A DNA stretch of 64,000 nucleotides from contig SKCR01032789.1 of the NCBI GenBank assembly GCA_019454045.1, positions 277,923-341,922 of the forward strand, written 5' to 3'. A model generated the notes under the pieces. The model was not told where the DNA came from. It saw only the letters and a program-made list of their open reading frames with translations, and did no database searches. The first letter of the stretch is position 1, and every line of letters starts with the position of its first letter. Positions 11,256-23,118 of the stretch are shown here, piece by piece. The position numbers were made by a program, and so were the translations under genes. The DNA comes from Zanthoxylum bungeanum. Taxonomy: Eukaryota > Streptophyta > Magnoliopsida > Sapindales > Rutaceae.

Positions 11256-13282
11256 TGATGAGTGGAAAATATATCAATATTTACCGCCTCTTTTACTTAA
11301 TATTTTGTTTAGTTTCTCGGGTTTGATGAACGTATTGATATGTTTTAGTTTATTTTGCAGATAAAATAATATTGGGACTCAATGAAATCATTTAGGACAA
11401 AATGTGGGTCAAATAAGGGCAAATATTGGACTTGACATATTAATTTTGGAGATTGGAAACTTGAAAGGACTTTTTAACGAAATGCAGTTTTGGAAATTTC
11501 AATTTTGCGCATCTGTTGTATTTTGGGCATAACGTTTTACTCCGATATCGGATTGAGCTGATTCAAGTTCCAGTTTAAAGAAGACTCAAAGATCTACAAC
11601 TTTTAAAAATACAATAATTTCGAATTCTGAAGATTTCATGACCGAAATTGATGAAACATCCGTAAGTGTGTTATGTGTAATTATTAAAGTCATTTTAAAA
11701 GCAAAAAATAAATTAATAAATTAATAAATAAATAATAAAAATTATCAAATCATCACCAAACATGATAGCAATTAGTGGAGCAATTAATAATGGATTTTCT
11801 GGAGTAATTAGTGGAGCAATTAATAATGGATTTGGTGGAGAATTTGATGGATGATTTAAAGAAGGCAAATTTTTGCCTACAAATACCAAGCTATTTCATT
11901 TGTAAATTCATACTTCTTTTCTTTACTAAGAAGATTGTATCTTGTTTGTTTATTTACAGCTTTCAGTAATTAATTTCCGCTTTCACACTTTTTTTTCTTT
12001 ACTTTTCAGTTTTTACTTTTCGCAATTTACTTTTACGTATAATACTTTCCTTTCTTTACTTTTCAGTTTTTACTTTTCAAGCAATGAGGAGGTAACTCCC
12101 CCTTGCTGGGGTAAAAGGTAAAGCTTTTATTATTGCTATTTAGATTAATCTCCCATAATTATAATATATAAACTATTTAAAACCTGACTTAATGAGGATA
12201 CCGTCTGGTTGGTCGGTTGGTAATTAATTATTAATTTGACTTAATCATGATACCGTCTATATGGCTGGTTGGTAATTATCACGCAAAGTTAATATATTAT
12301 ATTAAGAGAGACATCTAAAATAGTAGTAATAAAAGTTGATCATCTAACCCCCAGCATCTTCTTTTATTGTACTTTTACTTTATTTACTTTTCAGCAATTT
12401 ACTTTTCAGCAATTTACTTTTACTTTATTTAATTTTTAATTTTTACTTTTACTTTATTTATTTTTTACTTTTACTTTATTTACTTTTCAGTTTCTAATTT
12501 TCAGCAATTTACTTTATGTCTTTTATTTTATTTAAGTTCTTACTACCCGTAATATGTGTCGTAACTAAGCCAATTATCTAGGTTATGATGAAATCCAATA
12601 TCACCGGTTTATAAGGGGTTAAATTACATTTTGGGTAATATAAAAGTTTATTTATTGAGCCTTAATCCTAATACTTTTTATTAACTGACCATTAATAAAA
12701 TTGAACTGGTAAACTTAAAATGAACTTGGAAAAGATATTTTAGGTTAAAGATCTTAGACTCAATAGCTCACGATCTTCCTTGAGGATAGATAACCCTTTA
12801 ATAGATTTCCTTACAGGATAGGAATATACCTGTCGGGCGGGGGTAGCCATAATTGGAACTTAATCTTAATGAATTCAGATAACTTGGTTAACATAGGGAT
12901 ATGATTATTGGGTTATACTGGGTATTTGTATTTGACCATTTAAAGAGGCTTTTACATAATTTTGTGTTCCAGGATAATAAATCAATATATTACACAAACG
13001 TAAAATAACCACTTCATCTTTTAAAAGATGTTGGAAGGATTCACAACCCTGGATAGTTTTATAAATTTGAATTTTCTTCAATTTACTTTCAAGCAATTTT
13101 ATTTACTTGTTTTAATTTTAAAGTCATCACTCAATCAAACAATCAATCAATTAGATACTTGTAAACATTTAACTTCATAGATTGATAACAAAAGGTTTTG
13201 AGTCGTCGTGGGATCGATACTTTTTATACTACTTGAACGATACGTGCGCTTGCGTTATACGAGTGTGATTTCGCACCGGTCA
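11256..13282 (+). mobile_element. 3' LTR of element A
   Basis: The 2027-bp LTR starts TGATGAGTG and ends GCACCGGTCA, parallel to B's LTRs (TGATGAGTGAT .. CGCCGGTCA). It includes repeats of GGAGCAATTAATAATGGAT (about 11770-11850), of TTTACTTTTCAGCAATT-type units (about 12000-12100 and 12360-12520) and of TACCGTCT..GGTTGGTAATTA (12185-12275). The terminal ~60 bp (ACGTGCGCTTGCGTT .. TGTGATT) is well conserved with B. It is followed by ACAAG, the presumed target duplication. Confidence 0.85.
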
Positions 13283-14290
13283 ACAAGCTTTGAGAATTTT
13301 CTCCAAGCTTCAAGAGTTCTCTAGAAAAAATTAAAATTAATTCAAGAAGACAATTAAAGCCACGAAGCTCCTCCTCTCTGTTAAGCCATTCTCGTCAGTT
13401 TAAGCTATTCACGCACAACTCTCCCTTGTTCAAAATTTCTTGCTTCTTTCGCTCACCATTTTACTCATCAAGCTCTCTCTAGCATTATTTCATTCCCCCT
13501 AGCCTTCTAGCTTGGTGATGAAGTTCCTTTGGTGTTGATAAAGCAAGTACATCAAGCCCTCTTCTCCCTTTTGATAGACTGTAGCAGAGATTTGGATTTT
13601 AAATTTTTGCTGATTTTAGAGGCAAGTATTCTTCTATTTCATGCTTTTTTGGACTAGTTAGCTTAAAAATTATTCTTATTTATTTTGGTTAGGTTTATGC
13701 TGTTATTTGGTGAAATGGGTTTATGAGTTTCTTTTTAATTTCGTGGTTAAGAAGAATTAATAGTTCTAAGGTGATGGTATATTGTTAAAGATAATGTTTG
13801 TTGTATTGTGCTTTGGTGAAGAAATTTTGGAGATTGGATGGTAAGGTAGTTTCGGCTAGCCTAAGGGGGAATCTTGGAGAAAGCTCTCTTGTTAATTCAT
13901 TAATAAACCTTGTTTATGGGTAACTAGTAATGTAAGATTAATGGGTTCTTATTGTTTGCATCTAAATTGGAAAAAAATATATATATATATATTCAGGATT
14001 GATTGTATAGGTGTATTCTGCCATGAGTATTTCTCCATAGAGGAGTATTCAATTGATGGTGGTTATGAGTTTATGTTGATGATTATTTGTAGTTGAATGA
14101 AGGAAGAAAGAGTAAGCTTGGTTAATGTAGTGTAATGCAAGGATAATATTATTGATTAAGATGGTGTATTAGAGAATAAGTAAAATATTAAGCTGGTAAT
14201 GGTATTAGATTCGGCCATATAGAATGGGGTTGGGGACTGTTTTTTTTTTATATGAGGTTTGATGACTTGAGTCATGTAGTTGTGCAAAGA
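13283..14290 (+). mobile_element. 5' LTR remnant of element G
   Basis: It is nearly identical to the 3' LTR parts 17423-17456 plus 20401-21378, which shows the uninterrupted site of the hAT insertion. The homology stops at GTGCAAAGAT, directly before the primer-binding site. About 1.7 kb present in the 3' LTR (about 21379-23080) is missing here, so this LTR has probably lost its tail by deletion. Its head was separated by the insertion of A. Confidence 0.75.
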
Positions 14291-14306
14291 TGGTATCAGA
14301 GCATGG
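14291..14306 (+). other. Primer-binding site of element G (initiator tRNA-Met type)
   Basis: TGGTATCAGAGCATGG is complementary to the 3' end of plant initiator tRNA-Met and directly follows the LTR remnant. Confidence 0.8.
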
Positions 14307-17148
14307 TCTTGGGCTCGGTGGCTGCAGAAGGAGGGTGATAGTGTATTATATGTGTGGTATGTCCGGCGTACCCATATAAGGGGCTACACTCCAGTATCCT
14401 TGATTCTTTAGTATGTTTATCTTTACCATAGTATATGATATACCATAGAGATAAGTGAGCCTAACCATAGATAATTTTCTAACTAGAGCCAGAAATAAGA
14501 TATGTGAATGCGCGACAGAGTGTTGAATTATGTTCAGAATTAGTTTTCCCCCACTGTAGGATGGTGGGGTAGTAAGTTGAGGTTGTTCAGGAAAGAGAAT
14601 AGAGAGAGAATCTTTGAAGCCTAATAGATATTTCAGAGAAGTAAACAATCACTAAGCTATATAGTACTTTTTGTATTAAACAAGTGCTATGGTGTAGAGG
14701 TACCTACATATTAGTAGTAGAATTGAAGTTCACTATGAAATCCAAAGCATATGTAGTGCTCCCAACTTCCTAATAGTATCCATTTCTGGCTCACCAGGCA
14801 ATATCTATGTTCATTTCTATTAAAGTCTTTCTATCCAAATAAATGAATATACCATCCCCCACGTTGTGATTCTTTCTAGAATAATAAAACTATCTAGCAA
14901 AAAATATATATATATAGGGTACATGGTTAAGGCATCAAGGATGAAAGCTAGTCACCTTAAAAGCATAAATATCATGTATAGAGATTGATAAGCATAATAG
15001 AAATTAATGGATTATTTTATAAGAAATTCGAGACTCTGCTCCTTTTCTTTTGACTATTCTTCGATAAGAGGCCAAATAAACCCCAACCATAAGTAATCCA
15101 TTCTTTCAAGTACTAGTGCTTCCTTGTCATCCAAGGTTTTGATTTTTGAAAATCAACTCGATTCTTAGACACCGCCAGAACTCAGTACTAGTCACCTATC
15201 GGTTTGAGAAATGTTAACAGAAGATACAAAGGATTTTAGGATATAGTATGTTAACAACGACCATACTCGGTTTAGAATATTTGGATTATGGGGTTAGGCT
15301 GATCGGGTAATACATAAAAGAAGATCATAATAAAAGTACCTCTCCTAAAAGGAGCAATATATTAATTAAGTATGAACCGATGTTGAATCGAGGGATTCAT
15401 ATATCGAAAGGTCTAACCAAAGATGGACTTATATAGACTAATAAGCTTAGTGCGTCAGTCCATATTAACGATAAATGTGAGTGATATCATTTGAAGAGTA
15501 TTAGAAGTATGTGGAAAAAAATTCACTGGACTTCTTGAATGCTTTTCCCGAAAATATTTGGAGAGTTGATAAACTATTAGTATATTGAGAATACTAACTA
15601 GTGAGAAAGGAAATTTTAGGAATCACGAGAGGTGATGCTCCAAGGAGAAAAGGCCTGAAGGCAGTAAAACGTAAATTGTGTAATAGCTTTTGATATAGAA
15701 TAAAAAGCGATATATAGTTTCGTTCTTATAATCGTGGTAGATAAGAATTCTTGGACAAGAATTAACGGGATCGAACCGTAAGGTTAGTATAATGAGAACT
15801 TGGAATTATGCGCATGCCCACTCATCCCAACTTTTCCTATAAACATGAGTAAGACAGGAGACCAAATAGCTTGCTTTAATCAATTAAAGGGTAGCAAATA
15901 ACAACAAGAGGTTTGGAGTAACCGCTAGATGACAGTAATAGAAAACATGATGAATCTCTTTAGTACCACATCTGTGATTGAAACTTGAACAAAAAAGACC
16001 ATAATCACAAAACCAGCACCTAGCAACCCCCCCTACTAAAGCTCTTTAATTTGTGATAACTTATTTAATTCTAATACCTCCAGTACTACAAGTCAGCTGC
16101 AAACTCCACTGAAGACACTGGGACTTTCAGAATGATTTATCAAGTATGTTATTTGAAAAAACAATAGATCGAGACTTGAGTAGACTCAGTTTTAAGACCA
16201 TCGCCTATAGTGATTTCTTTGAGTACCGACTCTAGTGGGACTTAAGGAGTTGAAAGTACAAAAACTATCCCAAGTACCTTAATGTATTTCCATGGAATCT
16301 TTCGGTATAATCTAAAAAAAAATTTAATTAGAGTGATAAGATCCTTTAGCATGCAGGATTCAATACGGGCACCATTAAGAACAAATAATGTCATCAAGAA
16401 TTAAGGACTGGTTCGTTATATGTATAAGAGTAATTGTTTCTTTCAAGAAACAATATTAGATTGGGATAGTATCGATAAGTACAAAGATTAAGGACACTCT
16501 AGATACGATACTTTGGATCAGCTAAGAACGACGCAATTATTAGCACTAACTTAGATATATAGTGATGCCTACAACGTTTGCAAATGAGATGAATAAAACT
16601 AGCGAGCCCTTTTAGGATTCACTAAGAATGTGGCTACCATAAATAATTGGTCATATTTGTAATGAACAAGATCATAAAGAACATCTTTAAGTTTCGTACT
16701 AAGTTTTCCAAAAGGAGAGTAGCATCATTAGAGAGGAAAATGACATGCAATATCAAATAAATTGGTGACATAGATTTCCAAGAATTGGGATAGTGTGAGA
16801 TAAGTAGTGTTTGATTGTGTGTTGGATAGTTGATATTACAAAGACTTGGAACCAAGGAAGAGTGAGTTGTATGAACTAGGTTTTCTCTAACTAGAATATG
16901 ATTTCAAATTCAGATCCGTTATACATGAAACTGATCAAAATAACCTCCATATAAGGAATAAAGAATATAGCTTTTATAAATTTTTTCAGATTTCGGTAAA
17001 CTAGTAATGTTGCGAAGTATAAACAACCACCTGAGAACCTTGAAAGGTCATTAAAAGATTAATTCTTGGGTTGCTGTGTAACTTGAGCATGAGATTTATT
17101 CCAAGTCCAATATGATTCGAGGACGAATAATTTTTAATGGGGGAGAAT
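14307..17148 (+). mobile_element. Non-coding interior of element G
   Basis: No reading frame with recognisable gag, protease, RT or integrase motifs was found on either strand. The largest open frames (14346-14648 minus, 16634-16855 minus) show no family features. The block ends with GATTCGAGGACGAATAA and a purine tract (AATGGGGGAGAAT, 17136-17148). It is shorter than the 4-5 kb usual for a coding gypsy interior. Confidence 0.6.
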
Positions 17149-17464
17149 TGTAACGACCAAATTTGACTACATGGTAAAAATCGTATGTTGATAATTCAAT
17201 ATAAATTTTATTTTTTCTCTCTGAACTTAAAGAAAATTTTGGAGACGATTTAGTGGGCTAATGGGCCTTTATTTGGAATTGGGCATAAGGGGCCTAGCAC
17301 TAGCAAAGAGGGCATGGTGCAAAATAAAGGCCCAATATTATTTTAAATATTAGCAATACTTAAAACACATTCAAGGCTCAAATGGAACAAAAACCCAAGC
17401 CCATCCATCCCTTAAGTTTCGGACAAGCTTAGAGAATTTTCTCCAAGCTTCAAGAGTAGACCCG

Positions 17465-17710
17465 GCCACGGTTCCGGTTCGGAACCGGAACCGAACCGGT
17501 TGGAACCGGAAGGTTCCGGTTCCGGAACCGAACCGGAATGGGACCGGTTCGGTTGGGGTTCCACCCCAACTCGAATCGATCCGAACCGGTGGAACCGTAC
17601 GGTTCCACCGGTTCGGACGGTTCCAACCGGAACCGAACGGGTCGGTTCCGGTTGGAACCGTCGGGTTCCTATTGGAACCGTAGGGTTCCAACAGGAACCC
17701 TACGGGGCCT
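17465..17710 (+). repeat. Left subterminal GGTTCCG/CGGAACC repeat cluster of the hAT
   Basis: Dozens of overlapping GGTTCCGG, GGAACCG and CGGTTCGG words lie on both strands within ~245 bp. GC content is far above the surroundings. hAT transposases are known to bind short subterminal repeats, and these are candidates. They also create spurious ORFs on both strands at 17371-17816. Confidence 0.85.
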
Positions 17711-18021
17711 AATTCCCCCAACGGCTAGTGCCTTGGGGGATGCAGGGAGCCGTTTGGCTCCCTGCCAAAAAATAAATAAAAAAAATAAAAAAAAATATTT
17801 TTATTATATAAAATAAAAATTACTAATGTACCCCTAATAACGGTAATAAAACGGTTATATTAGGGGCAATTTTGGTATCAAAAAAATTCTAAAATTCTAT
17901 AAATAGGATTCATTTTTCATAATTTCATCACACCAAATTCTCAACTCTCTCATTTTCTATAATTCTCTTATTCGCAATTATTCAATTTTCTTATTTTTCT
18001 TCATAATTTCTCAAATGAAAA

Positions 18022-20073
18022 ATGGCAAGCTCATCTAAGAACATTATGTCAAATATGCCAACCCAAGAGAGCGGCCCTAGTGTCAGTGCACAATCACGGA
18101 GAAGAGAGTTAAGGCTCGGTCTTCGGATATTTTCAAAATTCATTTTACTTTGGAACGCCTAGAAGATGGTTCACAACGAGCAATTTGCAACTATTGTGGG
18201 GTTATCTATAAATTTTCAGGTGGATACGGCAATATGATCAAGCACATGGAAAAACATCATCCGGTTGAATTTGGCATTGATACGACGCAGACTCAAATGG
18301 CCAGGTATGCATCATCTAGTAGAGGTACGAGTAGTGTTGATTTATTTAAATATTCTGATGCAAAAAATAGAGAAGAATTTGCGAAATTAACTTGTATGGC
18401 ACATCTTTCTTTAAGCTTTGGTGAAAAACTTCATTTTACTAATTACGTGCATAATGCTTTAAACCCTGCTGCATGTAGAATGTCTCGAAACACAACAAAA
18501 AACGTCATATTTTCAAATTATATAAAGATGGTAAAATTATTTTAAATGAAATATTTAAAGAGATGAAAGGTCGTATTTCTAATGTTCTGATATTTGGAGT
18601 GACCATTGGCAAACACACTCATACATGGGTGTGACTTGTCATTGGATTGATGCATCATTTACCATGCAAAAAAGACTTATTGCATTTAGAGTTTTTGATG
18701 ACCCACATACTGCACAAAAATTTATAGAATGATGAAGGTAATTTTTGATGAATATGGTTTAGTAGAAAAAATTTTAACAATTGGATTTGATAATGCATCT
18801 GCAAATACTGCATCCATTAATGATTTAAAATCCTTATGTGAACCAAATTTAGGGGGTCGATTTTTTCATATTCGTTGTACATGTCATGTCCTAAACTTAT
18901 GTGTGCAAGACGGTTTAAAATTATTATCTCCTTTCCTTGATCCAATTAAAATGGCACTTAATTGTATTTGGTCATATTCTCAAGTTAGGAGAGAATGGAC
19001 CAAGTTTTGTAAAATAAATGGTATTAAACCGATTAAATTTTCTAGAGATGTTCCAACACGTTGGAATTCTACTTATTTTCTTTTATGTCAAGCATTTCAA
19101 TACAAGATGCATTATGTAGTTTTTTTTCTCACATGTTCAAAATATCACACTTTATCCTAGTCAATGGGATATTTGTGAAAAAAATTTAGATATTTTAAGA
19201 GTTTTTAATGATGCTACTTTAGTTTTTAGCGGTGTTTATTATCCTACAGCACATTTATTTCTTCTTGAGAGTTTGAATATTGTTGGCACTCTCGATGAGC
19301 ATGTTGACAGTGACGACCCTAATGATCTTGTTTTGCTCGAAGCCATTACTGTTATGAAGGTAAAATAGTTGCATTATTTTAGAGAAATTCCTTTACTTTA
19401 TCTTATTACTGCTTGTTTTTGATCCTAGATTTAAATTAGAAGGTTTGAATGGTGGTTTACAAGCTTACTATGGTTATTTAGGAATATTAGATGACATTGA
19501 TATTACGAGCATAATGAAAATTAAGAAGTGATTTAATTATTTTATTTAATGATTATATTGTAAGATATAACTTAGGAACATTAGGTCAATCTAGTAGTAG
19601 CGAACCGGTAATTCAAACAAGACTTATCGCAGGGATCGTTGGTTATTGCAACGAAATAAAAAATCTAGGGATACGACAACTAATAATCCTGAATTAGATA
19701 ATTATTTATCTACAATTTTGAGTTTTCTAATGAAAGTTTATGCAGTAAAAATTTTAAAATCCTTGAATGGTGGAACCGGCATCAAAATATATATCATGTT
19801 TTATCTATTATTGCTAAAGAGATCTTGGCAGCACCTATTTCCACCGTTGCGGTTGAGCAAGCCTTCAGCTTGAGAGGTAATATATTGGAAGCTAGACGAT
19901 CTTCATTACATCCAAGCACTCTAGAAGCAACAGCTTGTGTGGATGATTGGACTCGAGCTGATCTGAGGCAACAAGAAGATGCCCCCGATGATTGTGAAGA
20001 TTTGTTCGATAATGCTTCTGCAACAAGTGCAAGCGGAACCGGAGCCGAAGGATCAACTGATAATGATGATTGA
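18022..20073 (+). pseudogene. hAT transposase, broken
   Basis: From the ATG at 18022 (MASSSKNIMS) a frameshift near 18110-18150 leads to a BED-type zinc finger (CNYCGVIYKF .. IKHMEKHH, about 18187-18260). The middle part at 18729-19160 has the RNase H-like core phrases IGFDNASANTAS, the HIRCTCHVLNL segment and PTRWNSTYFLL. The C-terminal dimerisation region (PISTVAVEQAFS .. RRSSLHPSTLEA .. DW) is at 19825-20073. Stops and frameshifts separate the pieces (near 18545, 18630 and 19160-19820). A live enzyme would cut at the inverted ends and insert with 8-bp duplications. This copy cannot act alone. Confidence 0.9.
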
Positions 20074-20285
20074 TAATTGTAAAATTATAATTTACAAAGG
20101 GGATATGTCTAAAAGACTAAAACTTGTAATGGAACTACATGAGCTTTGATTCCTCTCACCCTTGAAGATACGTAGGCAACTTAAATTTTTAAAAATTTAA
20201 GCTCAAGCTCTTCAATGTAATAAATTTTTTTATTTATAAATTTAATCTCATTTTTATATTTTAATTAATTTAAAAAAAAAAAAAG

Positions 20286-20400
20286 GAACCGAACGGTTCG
20301 GTTCCGGTTCGGTTTTAGGTTCTGGTTCCACACTTGTGGAACCGGAAACCGGCCGGTTCGGTTCGGTTCCGAACCGGAACCGAACCGCCGGCCGGGTCTA
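20286..20400 (+). repeat. Right subterminal GGTTCCG repeat cluster of the hAT
   Basis: The same word family as at the left end (GGTTCGGTTCCGG and complements), about 100 bp long, runs into the terminal GGCCGGGTCTA. Confidence 0.85.
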
Positions 20401-23118
20401 TTCAAGAGTTCTCTAGAAAAAATTAAAATTAATTCAAGAAGACAATTAAAGCCACGAAGCTCCTCCTCTCTCTTAAGCCATTCTCGTCAGTTTAAGCTAT
20501 TCACGCACAACTCTCCCTTGTTCAAAATTTCTTGCTTCTTTCACTCACCATTTTACTCATCAAGCTCTCTCTAGTATTATTTTCATTCCCCCTAGCCTTC
20601 TAGCTTGGTGATGAAGTTCCTTTGGTGTTAATAAAGCAAGTAAATCAAGCCCTCTTCTCCCTTTTGATCGACAGTTGCAGAGATTTGGGATTTTAATTTT
20701 TTGCTGATTTTAGAGGCAAGTATTCTTCTATTTCATGCTTTTTTGACTAGTTAGCTTAAAAATTATTCTTATTTATTTTGGTTAGGTTTATGCTGTTATT
20801 TGGTGAAATGGGTTTATGAGTTTCTTTTTAATTTCGTGGGTTAAGAAGAATTAATAGTTCTAAGGTGATGGTATATTGTTAAAGATAATGTTTGTTGTAT
20901 TGTGCTTTGGTGAAGAAATTTTGGAGATTGGATGGTAAGGTAGTTTCGGCTAGCCTAAGGGGGAAATCTTGGAGAAAGTTCTCTTGTTAATTCATTAATA
21001 AACCTTGTTTATGGGTAACTAGTAATGTAAGATTAATGGGTTCATATTGTTTGCATCTAAATTGGAAAAAAATAAATATATATTCAGGATTGATTGTATA
21101 GGTGTATTCTGCCATGAGTATTTCTCCATAGAGGAGTATTCAATTGATGGTGGTTATGAGTTTATGTTGATGATTATTTGTAGTTGAATGAAGGAAGAAA
21201 GAGTAAGCTTGGTTAATGTAGTGTAATGCAAGGATAAATATTATTGATTAAGATGGTGTATTAGAATAAGTAAAATATTAAGCTGGTAATGGTATTAGAT
21301 TCGGCCATATAGAATGGGGTTGGGGACTTTTTTTTTTATGAGGTTTGATGACTTGAGTCATGTAGTTGTGCAAAGATTGTATAAATGAGGAAATAGTTGT
21401 CTAAGATAACAAACCGGTGAGATTTGGGGATTTGACACTAAGTGTTCGATGAAATACCACACTAAATAAAAACTTAGCAGTACAACAAGTTTTATTCAAG
21501 ATAATATGTATTTTAATGTGCTGAAAAATATGGGAGTGGTGATCAAATTAAATAAAGTTAATAAATGGGTTAAATTGGTATGTTGGGCAGTATGTTTAAT
21601 GAAGTCACATTCTGGACAGGTTGTTATAAACTGGATGTAACTTAAGTTTTTGATGTCCAAATAATGAACAGTTAAATTCTGAATAAAATAGAGATATAAG
21701 AGAGTAACATATCCAAAAATCAGAATTTTTGGACTTAGGATGAAGCCAAACAAAATTTGTGAAGTTGGTGACCTGCTGCGAATAAGCCCAGTTTGTTTTC
21801 TGATCACCCCTGAATATCGACTTAGAACTTGAATTTCCGAAATCGAAACTGAGATCCGTAAAAATCAAAATAAACTAGACACTTAAAGGTCATTTCTATT
21901 AAAATTTTAGCCCTATATTCCATTCCAGTTAGTTGCACTGAATTTTCGAAGTTAATTGTAGAGCAGAAGATTTTAACGGTAGGTAGAATTTGGAATTTCG
22001 CTATTACACTTGCGTAACTCAAAATCTAAGCCGTAAAATTCTAAGATGCCATAAATATATCATATGTTCAGAAATATTAAGAGTCCACGCATTACAATTC
22101 TTTTATGCCATATGAAAATGTTCCGAGTTATAGAAACTAATAATTATTTGGGCTTTAGATCGACTCCAGGATACTCGACGGTCCTCCACACCGTGTACCG
22201 CTCTCGAATTGCCATAGCATTGTGAGTGGATGCTTTGTTTTATGTTTTCTTGACTTATGTTTTAAATTTCTTTTCAAGTTTTGAGGTTTTAAATTGATGA
22301 AGAGTATGCATGATGTTTTTATGCTTCCGTCTCAGCGCTGGTTTACTACTTTTGTGATTTCTGAGCTATTTATATGTTTCCGCTGAGATGATCGATCATT
22401 GTTATGTTTCCGCCCCAACGCTCGTTGCATGTTTTTATGTTTTTATAAGTCATCATATGTTTCTGTCGGGGTGCTGTTAGGGTCTCGTCCATCTGAAATG
22501 GCATGACCCGCTACCTTGTCGACATGGGATTAGTCGTTCCTCGTTCTGTCTATGTGTGCAACTTGGTCTCGTCTATCTGATATGTTTTTGACGATACATG
22601 CATAAAAAATGATTTATGGATATTTTTTATAATTTTTTTATGGTTTGTTATTTTTAGTATCCACTCACTAGGTCGTTCAAATGATCTGACCCCCAACACC
22701 ACAGTTTGTTTTGCAGGTAACTTTATCTTGTGAGCCATAGTCGAACAAGAGTCTGAGATCGAGGAATTGAGTTACTGCAGTCACTAGAGTATGGGTATGT
22801 CATGCTAAATTATTGTTCGCATTCAGATAGAATATATATATGTCGGCGTGAGTCAAGTCTAGAGGTATATAATGTCATCTATATAAGGTATAAGTATTTA
22901 TTTAAAGTTTGTAAGTTGTTTATACGATGTTATTTAGTTCAAGAAATAATTTAATAAATGTCTATTATAGTAATATTGTCAAATGAATAGTTAAGAAAGT
23001 TTAATGATAGTCAGAGGCTTAGGGTGGTGGTGAGGATCCATCACTTGCCGGTAATGTCTCCGCACTATGGGTGTTATACAAATCACTCGACCCGAGCTTA
23101 AGCAGAACAGATAAAACC

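Larger units (their letters stand above)
4509..13282 (+). mobile_element. Element A: Athila/Tat-type Ty3/gypsy with LOG cargo, 5' truncated
   Basis: The order is end of gag/protease, reverse transcriptase, RNase H, integrase, a small cysteine-rich ORF, a LOG pseudogene, a long 3' untranslated part, polypurine tract and 3' LTR. The DLGAS protease motif and integrase phrases such as DFMGPF and ISDGG support the non-chromovirus Athila/Tat group. The 5' LTR and most of gag are missing here and probably lie beyond F to the left. The 3' LTR is followed by ACAAG. An uninterrupted copy of the host site at 17422-17428 reads GGACAAG, so the target was probably ACAAG inside the LTR of element G. Element B is a relative carrying the same cargo. 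Confidence 0.85.
17457..20400 (+). mobile_element. hAT DNA transposon (decayed), TSD TTCAAGAG
   Basis: Ends are TAGACCCGGCC and GGCCGGGTCTA, a perfect 11-bp terminal inverted repeat. The 8-bp duplication TTCAAGAG flanks it at 17449-17456 and 20401-20408. The empty site (CTTCAAGAGTTCTC) is visible at 13311-13324. The 2944-bp element holds a degraded hAT transposase in + orientation. Both subterminal regions are unusually rich in GGTTCCG/CGGAACC words. Confidence 0.95.
13283..23080 (+). mobile_element. Element G: chromovirus-like (Tekay-type) gypsy without coding capacity
   Basis: It consists of an LTR remnant, a primer-binding site (TGGTATCAGAGCATGG), a 2.8-kb interior, the GATTCGAGGACGAA sequence and polypurine tract before 17149, and a 3' LTR starting TGTAACGACC and ending GGGTGTTATACA. 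The LTR ends and the GAGGACGAA sequence are typical of plant chromovirus gypsy elements. The interior shows no recognisable gag or pol, so G is probably non-autonomous or very old. Element A inserted in its 5' LTR and an hAT transposon in its 3' LTR. Confidence 0.7.
17149..23080 (+). mobile_element. 3' LTR of element G, split by an hAT insertion
   Basis: It starts TGTAACGACC and ends GTGTTATACA. Without the hAT (2944 bp) and one 8-bp duplication it measures about 2980 bp. Near 22670-22720 it has the CCACTCACTAGG..ACCCCCAACACC..TTTGCAGGTAA sequence common in Tekay-type LTRs. No gene is visible; the short minus-strand ORFs at 21496-22022 are unconvincing. Only 38 bp separate its end from the LTR start of element E. 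Confidence 0.7.

Noticed and set aside
14346..14648. 100-codon minus-strand ORF as a host gene
   Set aside because: Inside the interior of element G, antisense to it, with no recognised domain and an AT-driven composition.
17371..17816. Overlapping ORFs rich in Pro, Gly, Arg and Thr on both strands
   Set aside because: They are produced by the GGTTCCG/CGGAACC word array of the hAT end, which is open in several frames.
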